From Snodgrassella communis (lineage in GTDB: Bacteria > Pseudomonadota > Gammaproteobacteria > Burkholderiales > Neisseriaceae), in contig NZ_CAJZCD010000005.1 in assembly GCF_914768045.1 (NCBI RefSeq), forward strand, positions 114,428 through 178,427: a stretch of 64,000 nt of DNA, in the 5' to 3' direction. The position numbers and the translations under genes were made by a program. The notes beneath the pieces were generated by a model that was not told the origin of the DNA, did not search any database, and saw only the letters and a program-made list of their open reading frames with translations. This document shows, piece after piece, positions 8,336-16,908 of this stretch. The stretch's first letter is position 1. Each line of letters opens with the position of its first letter.

Positions 8336-9463
8336 CTATTCGCGTACATAAATAACATCCACATCATAATCATCGTCATCCCAATCTTCATCTTCCGCTT
8401 CGGTACCCAAACGCTGCTGCCACTCATCTGCGGTTTTAATCGCAGAGTCCATGCCAGCCTGTAAACGCAGCACGGAGAGCAAATGATAAATATCAGCCGG
8501 CAATGGTGCTTCAAACTGCATAGTTTCCTGTGTTTGCGGATGAACAAAGCACAGACGATAAGCGTGCAGTGCCTGACGTGCCATTGCTTTAATTGCTGCC
8601 TTGACTTCAGCTGTAGCTGGCTGGCGCGGATTGCCATAAAGCGCATCTCCAGCCAGTGGATGACCGGCTGCTTTCATATGCACACGGATTTGATGAGTAC
8701 GACCGGTTTCCAGCTGGCACTCTATATAGCTGAAATCAGCATAACGCTCCAGCACCTTGACATGGGTAATGGCCTCCTTGCCACCGAAAGGCACAACAGC
8801 CATACGAATACGATTATGCGGATCACGCCCAATTAAGGTTTCAATTTTGCCATCAAAGGGTACCGTGCCATCCGCTACAGCACGATAGGTGCGTTTCACA
8901 GTACGTGCCTGTAATTGGCGTACCAGCTGCGTTTGCGCAGCTACAGTTTTGGCTACCACCATCAGACCACTGGTATCCTTATCCAGCCGGTGCACGATTC
9001 CGGCACGAGGCACCTGTGCCAGTACCGGACAATAAGCAAGCAACCCGTTAAGGAGCGTACCATGCCAATTGCCTGCAGCAGGGTGGACTACCAGTCCGGC
9101 AGGCTTATTCAGCACCAGTACACAATCATCTTCATATATAATATCCAATGGCATAGACTCAGGTACAAAGGCCTGTTGGCTTTCATCCTGCTGGATAGCT
9201 ACCTGAATGGTTTCACCACCGATTAATTTATACTTGGGTGGTACCACACTGCCATTAACGGTAACATGATTATCCTTTATCCATGCAGTCAGGCGACTGC
9301 GGGAGAATTCTGGCACCAATTTTGCCAGTGCTGCATCCAAGCGCAAGCCGGCCAGATCATTTGGTACTGCCCAATTTTTATAAGTTTGTGCACTATCATC
9401 TGCCGCAAAGGGCAAATCATCGTTATAATCGTCATCATTCTCTAACAAAGAAGTGTCTTCCAT
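8336..9463 (-). CDS. rluD: 23S rRNA pseudouridine synthase RluD
   Basis: 375 aa from the ATG at 9463. An N-terminal acidic segment is followed by an S4 RNA-binding domain (GLRLDAALAKLVPEFSRSRL and following), then the catalytic domain with the signature GIVHRLDKDTSGLMV, whose Asp is the catalytic residue, and the LETGRTHQIRVH motif. RluD makes pseudouridines 1911, 1915 and 1917 in helix 69 of 23S rRNA. The C-terminus ends in a very acidic tail (EDEDWDDDDYDVD) that is longer than I expect for the family. The start codon shares its CATG with the bamD start on the other strand. A GTG start at 9520 is possible but would lie inside the bamD coding region. Confidence 0.95.
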   Translation of the reverse strand: MEDTSLLENDDDYNDDLPFAADDSAQTYKNWAVPNDLAGLRLDAALAKLVPEFSRSRLTAWIKDNHVTVNGSVVPPKYKLIGGETIQVAIQQDESQQAFVPESMPLDIIYEDDCVLVLNKPAGLVVHPAAGNWHGTLLNGLLAYCPVLAQVPRAGIVHRLDKDTSGLMVVAKTVAAQTQLVRQLQARTVKRTYRAVADGTVPFDGKIETLIGRDPHNRIRMAVVPFGGKEAITHVKVLERYADFSYIECQLETGRTHQIRVHMKAAGHPLAGDALYGNPRQPATAEVKAAIKAMARQALHAYRLCFVHPQTQETMQFEAPLPADIYHLLSVLRLQAGMDSAIKTADEWQQRLGTEAEDEDWDDDDYDVDVIYVRE

Positions 9464-10268
9464 GAAAAATTTGTTTTTGGCGGTGGCCTTAGGCCTGTTA
9501 CTGAGTGCCTGTGCCAGCACAAGTACGGTCGATAAAGATTCCCAAATTACCCGGGACTGGTCTGTTCAGCGTTTGTATAATGAAGCTCATGATGAGCTGA
9601 TGCACCGTAATTATACTCATGCTGAGAAATTATACGAAATTCTACAGGCACGTTTCCCTTATGGCTCCTATGCAGAACAGGCTCAGCTGGATCTAGCTTA
9701 TGCTTATTACAAGGACGATGAGAACGACAAGGCACTGGCAGCTGTCGAACAGTTCCAGCGTCTGTATCCGCAACATCCAAATATGGATTACGCACTGTAT
9801 CTGAAAGCACTGATACAGTTGAATGAAGACAAATCCTTTGTCAGCAAACTGGCTAAACAGGATTGGTCTGACCGTGACCCGAAAGCCAATCGCGAAGCCT
9901 ATACTACCTTTGCCCAGCTGGTGCAGTATTTCCCCCGGAGCAAATATGCCGATGATGCCCGTACTAAAATGCAGAAACTACTGGAGGCACTTGGTGGCAA
10001 TGAACTATCAGTAGCTCGCTATTACATGAAACGCGGTGCTTGGTTGGCGGCAGTGGGACGAGCACAGACAGTGATTTCCCAATATCAAAACACCCCCAAT
10101 GTAGAAGAAGCGCTGGCAATCATGATTTCAGCATATGCAAATTTGGGTGAACAGGCATTGAGCGATGACACAAAACGTGTTCTGGCACAGAATTTTCCAG
10201 ACAGCCCTTATTTACAGAAACCATGGAATGACCATAATGCCATTCCGTGGTGGCGTTACTGGAAATAA
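9462..10268 (+). CDS. bamD: outer membrane assembly lipoprotein BamD (ComL)
   Basis: 268 aa from the ATG at 9462 (an ATG three codons earlier is also possible). A lipoprotein signal peptide ends in the lipobox LLSAC with the lipidated Cys at residue 17. The rest is built of TPR-like helical repeats (SYAEQAQLDLAYAYYKDDEND; residues ~50-250). BamD is the essential lipoprotein partner of BamA in folding outer-membrane proteins; in Neisseria it is called ComL and was linked to competence. It is divergent from rluD, the arrangement I associate with Neisseriaceae, and is followed by a strong terminator, so it is transcribed alone. Confidence 0.96.
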   Translation: MKNLFLAVALGLLLSACASTSTVDKDSQITRDWSVQRLYNEAHDELMHRNYTHAEKLYEILQARFPYGSYAEQAQLDLAYAYYKDDENDKALAAVEQFQRLYPQHPNMDYALYLKALIQLNEDKSFVSKLAKQDWSDRDPKANREAYTTFAQLVQYFPRSKYADDARTKMQKLLEALGGNELSVARYYMKRGAWLAAVGRAQTVISQYQNTPNVEEALAIMISAYANLGEQALSDDTKRVLAQNFPDSPYLQKPWNDHNAIPWWRYWK

Positions 10269-10317
10269 TTGCTACAGCCATCAAATTATGCAGTCTTATA
10301 CAAACTAATCCTACGCT

Positions 10318-10348
10318 ATCAGGCCAATATCAATTGTATTGGCCTGAT
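10318..10348 (+). terminator. intrinsic terminator after bamD
   Basis: A perfect 12-bp stem (10318-10329 with 10337-10348), 7-nt loop, then ATTTTTG. It lies 50 bp after the bamD stop codon. Confidence 0.88.
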
Positions 10349-10540
10349 ATTTTTGCAAACGCAGTATGCACTATTTTGGTCAATATGCTGCACTGTGTAC
10401 AGACTGTAGATTCATCTGAGCTCATGTTTTAGCACAAAACAGCTATATATAAACCATAAATTAAAGCTAAAATATCAGCAGAAGCATTTTACAATTTAAA
10501 ACAACTAACTACAAATTACCAAAATCTTTGGGGATAGCCG

Positions 10541-11086
10541 ATGAAAGCACTGATTTCAATTGATTACACTAATGACTTTATTGCTGAAAATGGCGCATTA
10601 ACCACCGGAATAGCGGGACAATCAATTGAAGAAGAAATGGTCAATGTGGCCAGAACATTTATTGAGCAAGGTGACTTTGTGGTTTTTGCCATTGATGCCC
10701 ATCAGGCAAATGATCAGTATCATCCAGAAAATAAATTATTTCCGCCACATAACATCATCGGTACAGAGGGACAGGATTTATATGGTGCATTGAAGAACCT
10801 GTACACAATAAATCAATCTAATTCGCAAGTTTACTGGTTAAATAAACGTCATTATTCAGCATTTAGTGGTACTGATCTGGATTTACGTCTGCGTGAAAGA
10901 AACATCACAGAAATACATTTAACTGGCGTATGTACCGACATTTGTATTTTACATACCGCAGTTGATGCCTATAATCTCAATTATAAAATAGTCATCCATC
11001 AACAAGCCGTTGCCAGCTTTGACATTACAGGACATAACTGGGCTTTAAAGCATTTTCAAAATACTTTAGGAGCAAGCATAATTTAA
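10541..11086 (+). CDS. isochorismatase-family cysteine hydrolase (nicotinamidase-like)
   Basis: 181 aa. Family features: the N-terminal catalytic Asp in ISIDYTNDF (D8), metal-binding type residues in FAIDAHQAND, a Lys in LNKRHYSAF and the nucleophile Cys in LTGVCTDICILHTAVDA. The product is a cytoplasmic amidohydrolase of the isochorismatase/nicotinamidase fold. The DAH-rich metal site and the CTDICI motif favour a PncA-like nicotinamidase that would recycle nicotinamide to nicotinate, but substrate specificity cannot be read with confidence. A good ribosome binding site (GGGGAT) precedes the ATG. It is monocistronic, between the bamD terminator and a transposase relict. Confidence 0.85.
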   Translation: MKALISIDYTNDFIAENGALTTGIAGQSIEEEMVNVARTFIEQGDFVVFAIDAHQANDQYHPENKLFPPHNIIGTEGQDLYGALKNLYTINQSNSQVYWLNKRHYSAFSGTDLDLRLRERNITEIHLTGVCTDICILHTAVDAYNLNYKIVIHQQAVASFDITGHNWALKHFQNTLGASII

Positions 11087-11234
11087 TCATTCTGATTAGC
11101 TCTCGATTTATCTTACCATAAGCAAGAGTTTTTGTAGTGCACAGGCGCCTGATGTAACTACCCACTAAAAGAGTACAGCCCAAATTTGAAATTTCTCCAT
11201 TAACCCACGAGAATTTAAATATAAAAAAGACTGA

Positions 11235-11380
11235 GCACCAAATTATCTCTATTTAAAAAAGCACAAGCCGGTGTTGCGCTTTAAGAACTGTGCCATAAAT
11301 ATGGCATGGGTAACTCAATCCTGTATAAATGGCAAAAAAGCGGCGTAGAAATGTCGGATATCAATCATCTAAAGGAGTAG
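11235..11380 (+). pseudogene. IS3-family OrfA (transposase HTH) relict
   Basis: Within the otherwise empty 11087-11447 gap, one frame reads KAQAGVAL, a stop codon, then ELCHKYGMGNSILYKWQKSG and VEMSDINHLKE. This is the helix-turn-helix start of an IS3-family (IS407/IS2-like) OrfA, interrupted by a stop codon and lacking the rest. It is a dead fragment. Nothing else is seen in the gap. Confidence 0.7.
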
Positions 11381-11447
11381 GAAACGGATAATTGTAAAAT
11401 TAAAAAACATTATGATTTTCTAATCAGCATAAGTTAGAAAACATATT

Positions 11448-11813
11448 TTATATTTTTGGTAAATATTCACGTGCTAACCAGCGAATCTGCATCTGTGCAT
11501 CTGGTAGCAATTGTTGCAATTCAGCTACTGCTGCTTCAACCAGCAACTGCCCGCACATGAAAATATCAATGGCAGCATAGTGATGCTCCGGCCAAGTATG
11601 AATGCTGATATGTGATTCTGCCAGTAACAGTACACCAGTTACGCCGCCGCAGCCGCCAAAGGTATGAAAATGGCTGGCCAAAATATGCGCCTGCGCCACC
11701 TGTGCTACCTGAACCAATACTTCTTCAATGGCGATGGCATCCTGCAACCAGCTACTGGTCAGTTGATATACATCTAGTAGACAATGTTGTCCTATAGTCT
11801 GATTAAGCTGCAT
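11448..11813 (-). CDS. speD: S-adenosylmethionine decarboxylase proenzyme (prokaryotic class 1B)
   Basis: 121 aa, the size of the short prokaryotic AdoMet decarboxylases. The self-cleavage site is in LLLAESHISIHTWPE: cleavage between E66 and S67 would make the pyruvoyl group from S67. H72 and C87 (DIFMCG) match the processing and catalytic residues known from Thermotoga SpeD. The product, decarboxylated AdoMet, is the aminopropyl donor for spermidine synthase. Its ATG shares one base with the stop codon of the DUF4178 gene (TAATG), so the two are translationally coupled. It is the last gene of the four-gene leftward arm of the polyamine/membrane cluster. Confidence 0.95.
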   Translation of the reverse strand: MQLNQTIGQHCLLDVYQLTSSWLQDAIAIEEVLVQVAQVAQAHILASHFHTFGGCGGVTGVLLLAESHISIHTWPEHHYAAIDIFMCGQLLVEAAVAELQQLLPDAQMQIRWLAREYLPKI

Positions 11814-13657
11814 TATTTATGCCACCGACCGCCACTGCCACCATAATAGTGGCTATCAGTAGAAGTACCAGCTTCTTTATCGCTGATATAGATAGCATAA
11901 TTGCACCAAGTAAATATGATGACAATCAGGGCTGCTAAATAAGGGTTATATTTTTTGGCACTATCTGTAGATTCAAATATACCCCATGTCCAATAAGGAA
12001 TTTTTACAAGCAATCCGTAAGTGATGAAATGAAATATTAATGACGTGATGCCAAAATCATTATCATCCAGTCCTCCTATAAATATCGGTAAATTCAAAAT
12101 AATAAATAAAACCATCCAAAATTCAACAGTACGAACATCAATGTCGGGTTTAATGAAAGCTTGCAAACGCCATTTTCTGATATTACCTATAGTAAAATCT
12201 TTTGCCTTGAGTCTTTGATGTTCATGGACGATTTTAACGGCTTTATCAGCTGACAGTGGTTTTGCCTTAATACTGATATTTTTATTATCTTTAAACCATG
12301 CTGCTACCAATGATGCCGGAATACTGCTGACAACCGACCACGACTGTTCGTTTTGAGTCAGGGTAGTGGATAACTTACGCTGTTCACAGCCATAATCGAC
12401 GTAATACATACTGTCGCCCGGTGCTACCTGCCAATAAAAAGCACCAACAGCATAGAGAACATGAGCGGCATAATCATAAAGAAAAGGAACTTTATCCTTT
12501 CTGAAATCAATTGGCTCTAATGGCCTGTTTAAGGTAGGCCAGTCATCCAGCGTTGAAGCCAGTGCCCATCGATTGTTTTCCAGCTCCAGTAGCCATAAAA
12601 ACCCTTTTTTGGGGGAATAGAGCAGATATTCCGTCCAGCCAAGCGTTTCTATGTCAGTTTCCGCACGTTCGGCTACCTGAATATATAAAGGTACATCCGG
12701 CATAACTTTATTAACAGGTACGTCATACAGCACCATCGCGCCCAGTACCCACCAGCGTTCATTGCCAATCCGCGCTCTGCTGCCGATTTTAATGGTCAGA
12801 TAGTGCTCCTGATGCTGGCGCATTTCACCAGTCGCATGCAGCTGGGCAGTTTCTTCACTCATGTCCAACTGGCTACGGCAATACTGGCACACCACATAAT
12901 CAGCAATACCACTTACCCAGCGGATTTCCCCTCCGCAATTAGGGCACTTGCCTCTTTTAGTACTACCCTTGACATAACCCGAGTGGGTACGTATCTGCTC
13001 AGGTGTGCGGGTATTTTGCAAATGCAGTGATTCTAGTGCCACTCCCTTCCCAGCAAATACCTGTGGCTGAGACTTTCCGTCTGAATAATCAAGCGTGATA
13101 AAAGATGTGCCATTGCGACAATCAACTACCTGAGCAGTTTCAGACTGCGGTAAAGATATAGGTAGTTCTCCCTCAGCAGCATACTGACCACGCTGGATAT
13201 TCCGGATATCGGCAACGGCATAGCCACGCTTTTGGTATTTGAAAAAGGTATTACCAATTTTCAGATTACTGAACTCAGGCAAGGCACGAAGATCAGGCAG
13301 TGCTGGTTGCAGACGGGTGAAAACAAAACGGTCGTTGGCCTCGGAAAGCCATGCACTGCTACCATCATGCATCAGCGCATGCCATTCATTCCACGAACCG
13401 GCATCGTAATTAACCTGCATCCGCCCGATTAAAGTAAATGGCTTGCCCTGCCACACACCGGAGGTACCGATTTGCAGTGGCGACAAATCATTTAAAACCG
13501 CAGAATGGCGACCAGACTGAACCAGCTTATTCTGATTAATTAATAAAACAGAATGACAATAACCACAAACAGCAGTTACCGCGGTAGCTGAGTGAATGCC
13601 TATTTCAGCCCCACAGCAGGGACAGGTGCTATGCAGCAGATAGGAAGAACTGTTCAT
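11813..13657 (-). CDS. DUF4178 zinc-ribbon membrane protein
   Basis: 614 aa. Order of parts: an N-terminal zinc-ribbon-like knuckle pair (CPCC near residue 13 and CGYC near 31), a first DUF4178-like beta-rich region (~50-220), a second knuckle pair (CPNCGGEIRW and CQYC, ~235-260), a second DUF4178-like region (~285-440), and three hydrophobic helices near the C-terminus (~515-590). It ends in a glycine-rich tail (YYGGSGGRWHK). DUF4178 genes recur next to SPFH, DUF350 and AdoMet decarboxylase genes in bacteria, but I know of no established biochemical function. It is 8 bp downstream of the SPFH gene and overlaps speD by one base. Membrane-anchored by its C-terminus. Confidence 0.85.
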   Translation of the reverse strand: MNSSSYLLHSTCPCCGAEIGIHSATAVTAVCGYCHSVLLINQNKLVQSGRHSAVLNDLSPLQIGTSGVWQGKPFTLIGRMQVNYDAGSWNEWHALMHDGSSAWLSEANDRFVFTRLQPALPDLRALPEFSNLKIGNTFFKYQKRGYAVADIRNIQRGQYAAEGELPISLPQSETAQVVDCRNGTSFITLDYSDGKSQPQVFAGKGVALESLHLQNTRTPEQIRTHSGYVKGSTKRGKCPNCGGEIRWVSGIADYVVCQYCRSQLDMSEETAQLHATGEMRQHQEHYLTIKIGSRARIGNERWWVLGAMVLYDVPVNKVMPDVPLYIQVAERAETDIETLGWTEYLLYSPKKGFLWLLELENNRWALASTLDDWPTLNRPLEPIDFRKDKVPFLYDYAAHVLYAVGAFYWQVAPGDSMYYVDYGCEQRKLSTTLTQNEQSWSVVSSIPASLVAAWFKDNKNISIKAKPLSADKAVKIVHEHQRLKAKDFTIGNIRKWRLQAFIKPDIDVRTVEFWMVLFIILNLPIFIGGLDDNDFGITSLIFHFITYGLLVKIPYWTWGIFESTDSAKKYNPYLAALIVIIFTWCNYAIYISDKEAGTSTDSHYYGGSGGRWHK

Positions 13658-13665
13658 ACAACCGG

Positions 13666-14709
13666 CTAACCAGTGATTTTTTTGATAATCTCAGCCTTAG
13701 CTGTATCGTAATCATTCTGGCTAATCAGATTTTGCTCCAGCAAGGTTTTCAGTTGTGCTAGTCTGGCAGTCGGGTCTGCGGCAGTGGTTTCTGTGCCACC
13801 TGCCGGTGCTGACTGTGTGGCTGCGGCACCAGTAATACCGGAAGTCATGACATTGGCTATATTCATTCCCGCTGCCAGTCCGGCACCAATACCGGCAACA
13901 CCGCCCTCATTCTGAGCAGCCAGAGGAATAGCCTGTGCAGTCTGATACTGAGCATACCGTGCCATATCACCAACTATACCCATACCCATGCGTTCATCCA
14001 GACGCTGTTGCAGGTTTTCGGGCAAGGTAATACTTTCTACGGTAAAGTTTTCCAGCTCCAGCCCGATCGCGGCAAATGCCGGTTGCAGCAAAGTAGTCAT
14101 TTGCTGAGACAGCATCAGCTGATTGGCAGCCATATCCAGAAAAGGAATATCTGAACTACCGAAAGCACTGGCCAGCTGAGTAACAGCCAGATTGCGCAAC
14201 TGCTCTTCCAGTGTTTCGGTGCGATATTCCTCACATACACCACTTACTTCGCGAAAGAAAACTGCCGGTTGGGCAATACGGAAGGAATACATACCAAACG
14301 AGCGTACAGAGATGGCACCGAAATCATTGTCGCGAATGGTAACCGGCTGAGCTGTGCCCCAGCGTCTGGATAGCTGCTGGCGCATATTAAAAAAGTACAC
14401 ATCAGATTTGAATGGCGACTGAAATAATTTACCCCAGTGTCTCAAGTTAGTGAGTAAGGGCAAGTTCTGAGTATTCAGGGTGAATGTGCCGGTGCCAAAC
14501 TGGTCAGCAATGGCTCCTTCATCTACAAACATGGCATTCTGAGATTCCCGTACTATCAGAGCAGCACCATTCTGGATTTCCTGATCCCGTAGCGGGAAAC
14601 GCCACATTAATACCTCGGGGTCGGGATTTTCCCACTGGATAACGTCGATAAATTGTTTCTTGATGAAACCACCCAAACCATTACTACCAAAAATAGAATT
14701 CAGTACCAT
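13666..14709 (-). CDS. SPFH (band 7)-domain protein with C-terminal SHOCT motif
   Basis: 347 aa. It begins with a short segment (MVLNSIFGSNGLGGFIKKQF) followed by an SPFH-type fold of the virion-core-protein-like branch (FIDVIQWENPDPEVLMWRFP; ESQNAMFVDEGAIADQFGTGTF) over residues ~20-240. A Gly/Ala-rich linker leads to a SHOCT-like C-terminal motif (RLAQLKTLLEQNLISQNDYD, ~310-345). SPFH proteins form oligomeric scaffolds on membranes. It lies between the DUF350 gene (31 bp) and the DUF4178 gene (8 bp). The constant company of polyamine enzymes points to a membrane platform on which the products or their targets are organised; that role is inference. Confidence 0.88.
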   Translation of the reverse strand: MVLNSIFGSNGLGGFIKKQFIDVIQWENPDPEVLMWRFPLRDQEIQNGAALIVRESQNAMFVDEGAIADQFGTGTFTLNTQNLPLLTNLRHWGKLFQSPFKSDVYFFNMRQQLSRRWGTAQPVTIRDNDFGAISVRSFGMYSFRIAQPAVFFREVSGVCEEYRTETLEEQLRNLAVTQLASAFGSSDIPFLDMAANQLMLSQQMTTLLQPAFAAIGLELENFTVESITLPENLQQRLDERMGMGIVGDMARYAQYQTAQAIPLAAQNEGGVAGIGAGLAAGMNIANVMTSGITGAAATQSAPAGGTETTAADPTARLAQLKTLLEQNLISQNDYDTAKAEIIKKITG

Positions 14710-14739
14710 TGTTCGTATCCAGATTTAAAAGTTTGTTTA

Positions 14740-15138
14740 TTAACTTAATGCAGCAGCATTGAGAATGCCGATAGCTATCGACAGACCAAAAAACAGGATG
14801 CCAACTGCGATATTGTTGTTTGCCAGCTCCTGATTGGCTTTGGGAATAAGCAAAGTGGCAATAAAATACACCAGAATCTGCACAATCATGGCAGCCACGC
14901 CCCAGATAATGAAACTGATCAGGCTTACTGATTGCAGCATACTGGAAATCAGAGTGATGCAAAAACCGGTCATAGCACCACTGAGTGAAGTAGCACAGGC
15001 TATATTGCCCTGTTTAATTAATTTCAGTTCAGCTACAGGAGTGATGCGCAGGTAGACAATAATAAACCCGATTAGCAAAAGCAGAGCAACAGCGAAGTAT
15101 TTCAAATACTGCAAATACTGCCATAAAGTAATTGCCAT
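14740..15138 (-). CDS. DUF350 integral membrane protein
   Basis: 132 aa with four predicted membrane helices (YFAVALLLLIGFIIVYL; LSGAMTGFCITLISSML; IIWGVAAMIVQILVYFIATL; NIAVGILFFGLSIAIGIL). The spacing and the NNNIAVGILFFGLSIAIGI end match the DUF350 (YjfL-like) family. In E. coli yjfL lies in the yjfIJKLMC cluster with a PspA-like protein and an ATP-grasp amidoligase related to glutathionylspermidine synthetase. It is the promoter-proximal gene of the leftward arm, with its start ~250 bp from the start of the divergent aminopropyltransferase gene. Confidence 0.87.
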   Translation of the reverse strand: MAITLWQYLQYLKYFAVALLLLIGFIIVYLRITPVAELKLIKQGNIACATSLSGAMTGFCITLISSMLQSVSLISFIIWGVAAMIVQILVYFIATLLIPKANQELANNNIAVGILFFGLSIAIGILNAAALS

Positions 15139-15387
15139 ATTTCATTTTCCTGATTATTTCTGCTCTTAAACATACCGTATAATAATAGTTTTGTATAGTA
15201 TGTTTTTACTTTAAGCAGCAATAAATTAACATTTTAATTTGCATAGAGTATTCTGTAACCAGAATAGTTTAGATTCGGGCAGTGATTATGAGTTATCAAA
15301 GCCACCATAAGTAATGGCAATGCTGACTTACGGAGCAAGCTACCAATCACTGTAGCGATAGCATCAGAAATCAATAAAGGATAAATA
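15139..15387. promoter_or_regulatory. divergent promoter region of the polyamine/membrane cluster
   Basis: The 249 bp between the DUF350 gene (minus) and the aminopropyltransferase gene (plus) must contain promoters for both arms. AT-rich blocks such as GTATAATAATAG near 15177-15188 and TATAGTATG near 15195 could be -10 elements. I see no convincing operator palindrome. Confidence 0.4.
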
Positions 15388-16896
15388 GTGAATCCTGCAT
15401 TAATTGTGTCGGTGTTTGTGGTAGCCAGTTGCGGATTGGCCTATGAGTTAATCATGGCAGCACTGGCCAGCTATCTGCTTGGGGATTCGATACTACAGTT
15501 TTCGTCGATTATCGGTGTATATATGTTTGCCATGGGTATTGGTGCTCATCTGACTCGTTATATTCATGACAAAGATGCATTAAGCCGCTTTATTGACATT
15601 GAAATTCTGGTGGGTATAGTCGGCGGTATTTCTGCACTGCTTTTATTTGTGCTGTTTGGTTTTTCCGCTGCACCATTTCGCTCGGTATTGTATGGGCTGG
15701 TACTGATTATAGGCATTATTACCGGTATGGAGCTGCCACTGGTGATGCGGGTGCTCAATTTGCGTGAGGTTGAGTTTAAGGAAGTGGTTAGCCGAGTACT
15801 CACCTTTGATTATCTCGGCGCGCTGGCCGTTTCACTGCTGTTTCCGCTGATTCTGGCACCGAAGCTGGGCATGGCCAGAAGTGCTTTGCTTTTCGGGATT
15901 CTGAATACAGTTGTTGCCCTATTAACTGCGCGCCTATTTAAAAAAGATTTGCGCCGTTATCGGCACTTGTGTCTGCGTGGCAATATTGTTCTGTTTGTAC
16001 TACTGCTGTTTTTCTGCTACGCCAATCAGATTACCAATAAGGCTGAAGAGCATTATTTCGGTGATCCGGTGGTTTATAGCACCGCTTCTCCTTACCAGCG
16101 GTTGGTAATTACCAAGTGGCACAATGATACTCGGCTGTTTATCAATGGCAATTTGCAGTTTTCTTCGGTAGATGAAGCACGCTATCACGAGGCACTGGTG
16201 TTGCCGGCAATGGAGCAGAACCCAAAGGCAGCCAATATACTGATACTGGGTGGCGGTGATGGACTGGCTGCGCGGGAAGTGCTGAAATATTCACAAGTTA
16301 AACAGGTGACATTGGTTGATCTGGACGCCAGCATGACCAAAGTATTCCGCACTTCAGCACAACTGCGCGAACTTAATCAAGATTCACTCAACCATCCGAA
16401 AATGCGCATTATCAATGCCGATGCGGCACAATGGCTAGAACATAATCAGCAAAAATTCGACGTAATTATTATCGATTTTCCCGACCCTTCCAATTTTTCT
16501 CTGGGCAAACTGTATTCTGTACCAATGTATCGCATGGTAGCACGACACTTAAACCCACATGGCAATATTGTGGTGCAATCCACTTCGCCCTATTTTGCAC
16601 CTAATGCTTTCTGGTGCATTGTCACCACACTGGAAGCGACCGGACTGAAAACCCTGCCCTATCACGTTTATGTTCCTTCCTTTGGCGAATGGGGCTACGT
16701 GATGGCTAATCAGAATGGTGAATTTCTGATTCCCGACCACTACCGTGTCCCAACCCGATATCTGGATGCCAATAGTACACGGGAAATGTTTAATTTTCCG
16801 AAGGACATGCAGCGACGTGCGGTTGAAGCCAATCATCTGAATACACAAAAGCTAGTGGAATACTTTGAAGCAGACTGGCGTGCGGTAATGCGCTAA
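15388..16896 (+). CDS. speE: membrane-anchored polyamine aminopropyltransferase (long SpeE)
   Basis: 502 aa. Residues 1-~210 form about seven membrane helices; residues ~225-500 are a spermidine-synthase domain with the substrate loop LFINGNLQFSSVDEARYHE (~250-268), the SAM-type glycine motif ILGGGDG (~286-292) and the acidic VDLD (~310-313). The usual catalytic D-S-x-D-P is replaced by IIDFPDPSNF. The enzyme should transfer the aminopropyl group of decarboxylated AdoMet to an amine such as putrescine, giving spermidine, at the inner face of the membrane. The partner decarboxylase gene speD is in the divergent arm. The exact acceptor is unknown; the N-terminal membrane part is a known variant of the family whose purpose is unclear to me. 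Confidence 0.92.
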   Translation: MNPALIVSVFVVASCGLAYELIMAALASYLLGDSILQFSSIIGVYMFAMGIGAHLTRYIHDKDALSRFIDIEILVGIVGGISALLLFVLFGFSAAPFRSVLYGLVLIIGIITGMELPLVMRVLNLREVEFKEVVSRVLTFDYLGALAVSLLFPLILAPKLGMARSALLFGILNTVVALLTARLFKKDLRRYRHLCLRGNIVLFVLLLFFCYANQITNKAEEHYFGDPVVYSTASPYQRLVITKWHNDTRLFINGNLQFSSVDEARYHEALVLPAMEQNPKAANILILGGGDGLAAREVLKYSQVKQVTLVDLDASMTKVFRTSAQLRELNQDSLNHPKMRIINADAAQWLEHNQQKFDVIIIDFPDPSNFSLGKLYSVPMYRMVARHLNPHGNIVVQSTSPYFAPNAFWCIVTTLEATGLKTLPYHVYVPSFGEWGYVMANQNGEFLIPDHYRVPTRYLDANSTREMFNFPKDMQRRAVEANHLNTQKLVEYFEADWRAVMR

Positions 16897-16908
16897 GGGG
16901 GATGGAGA

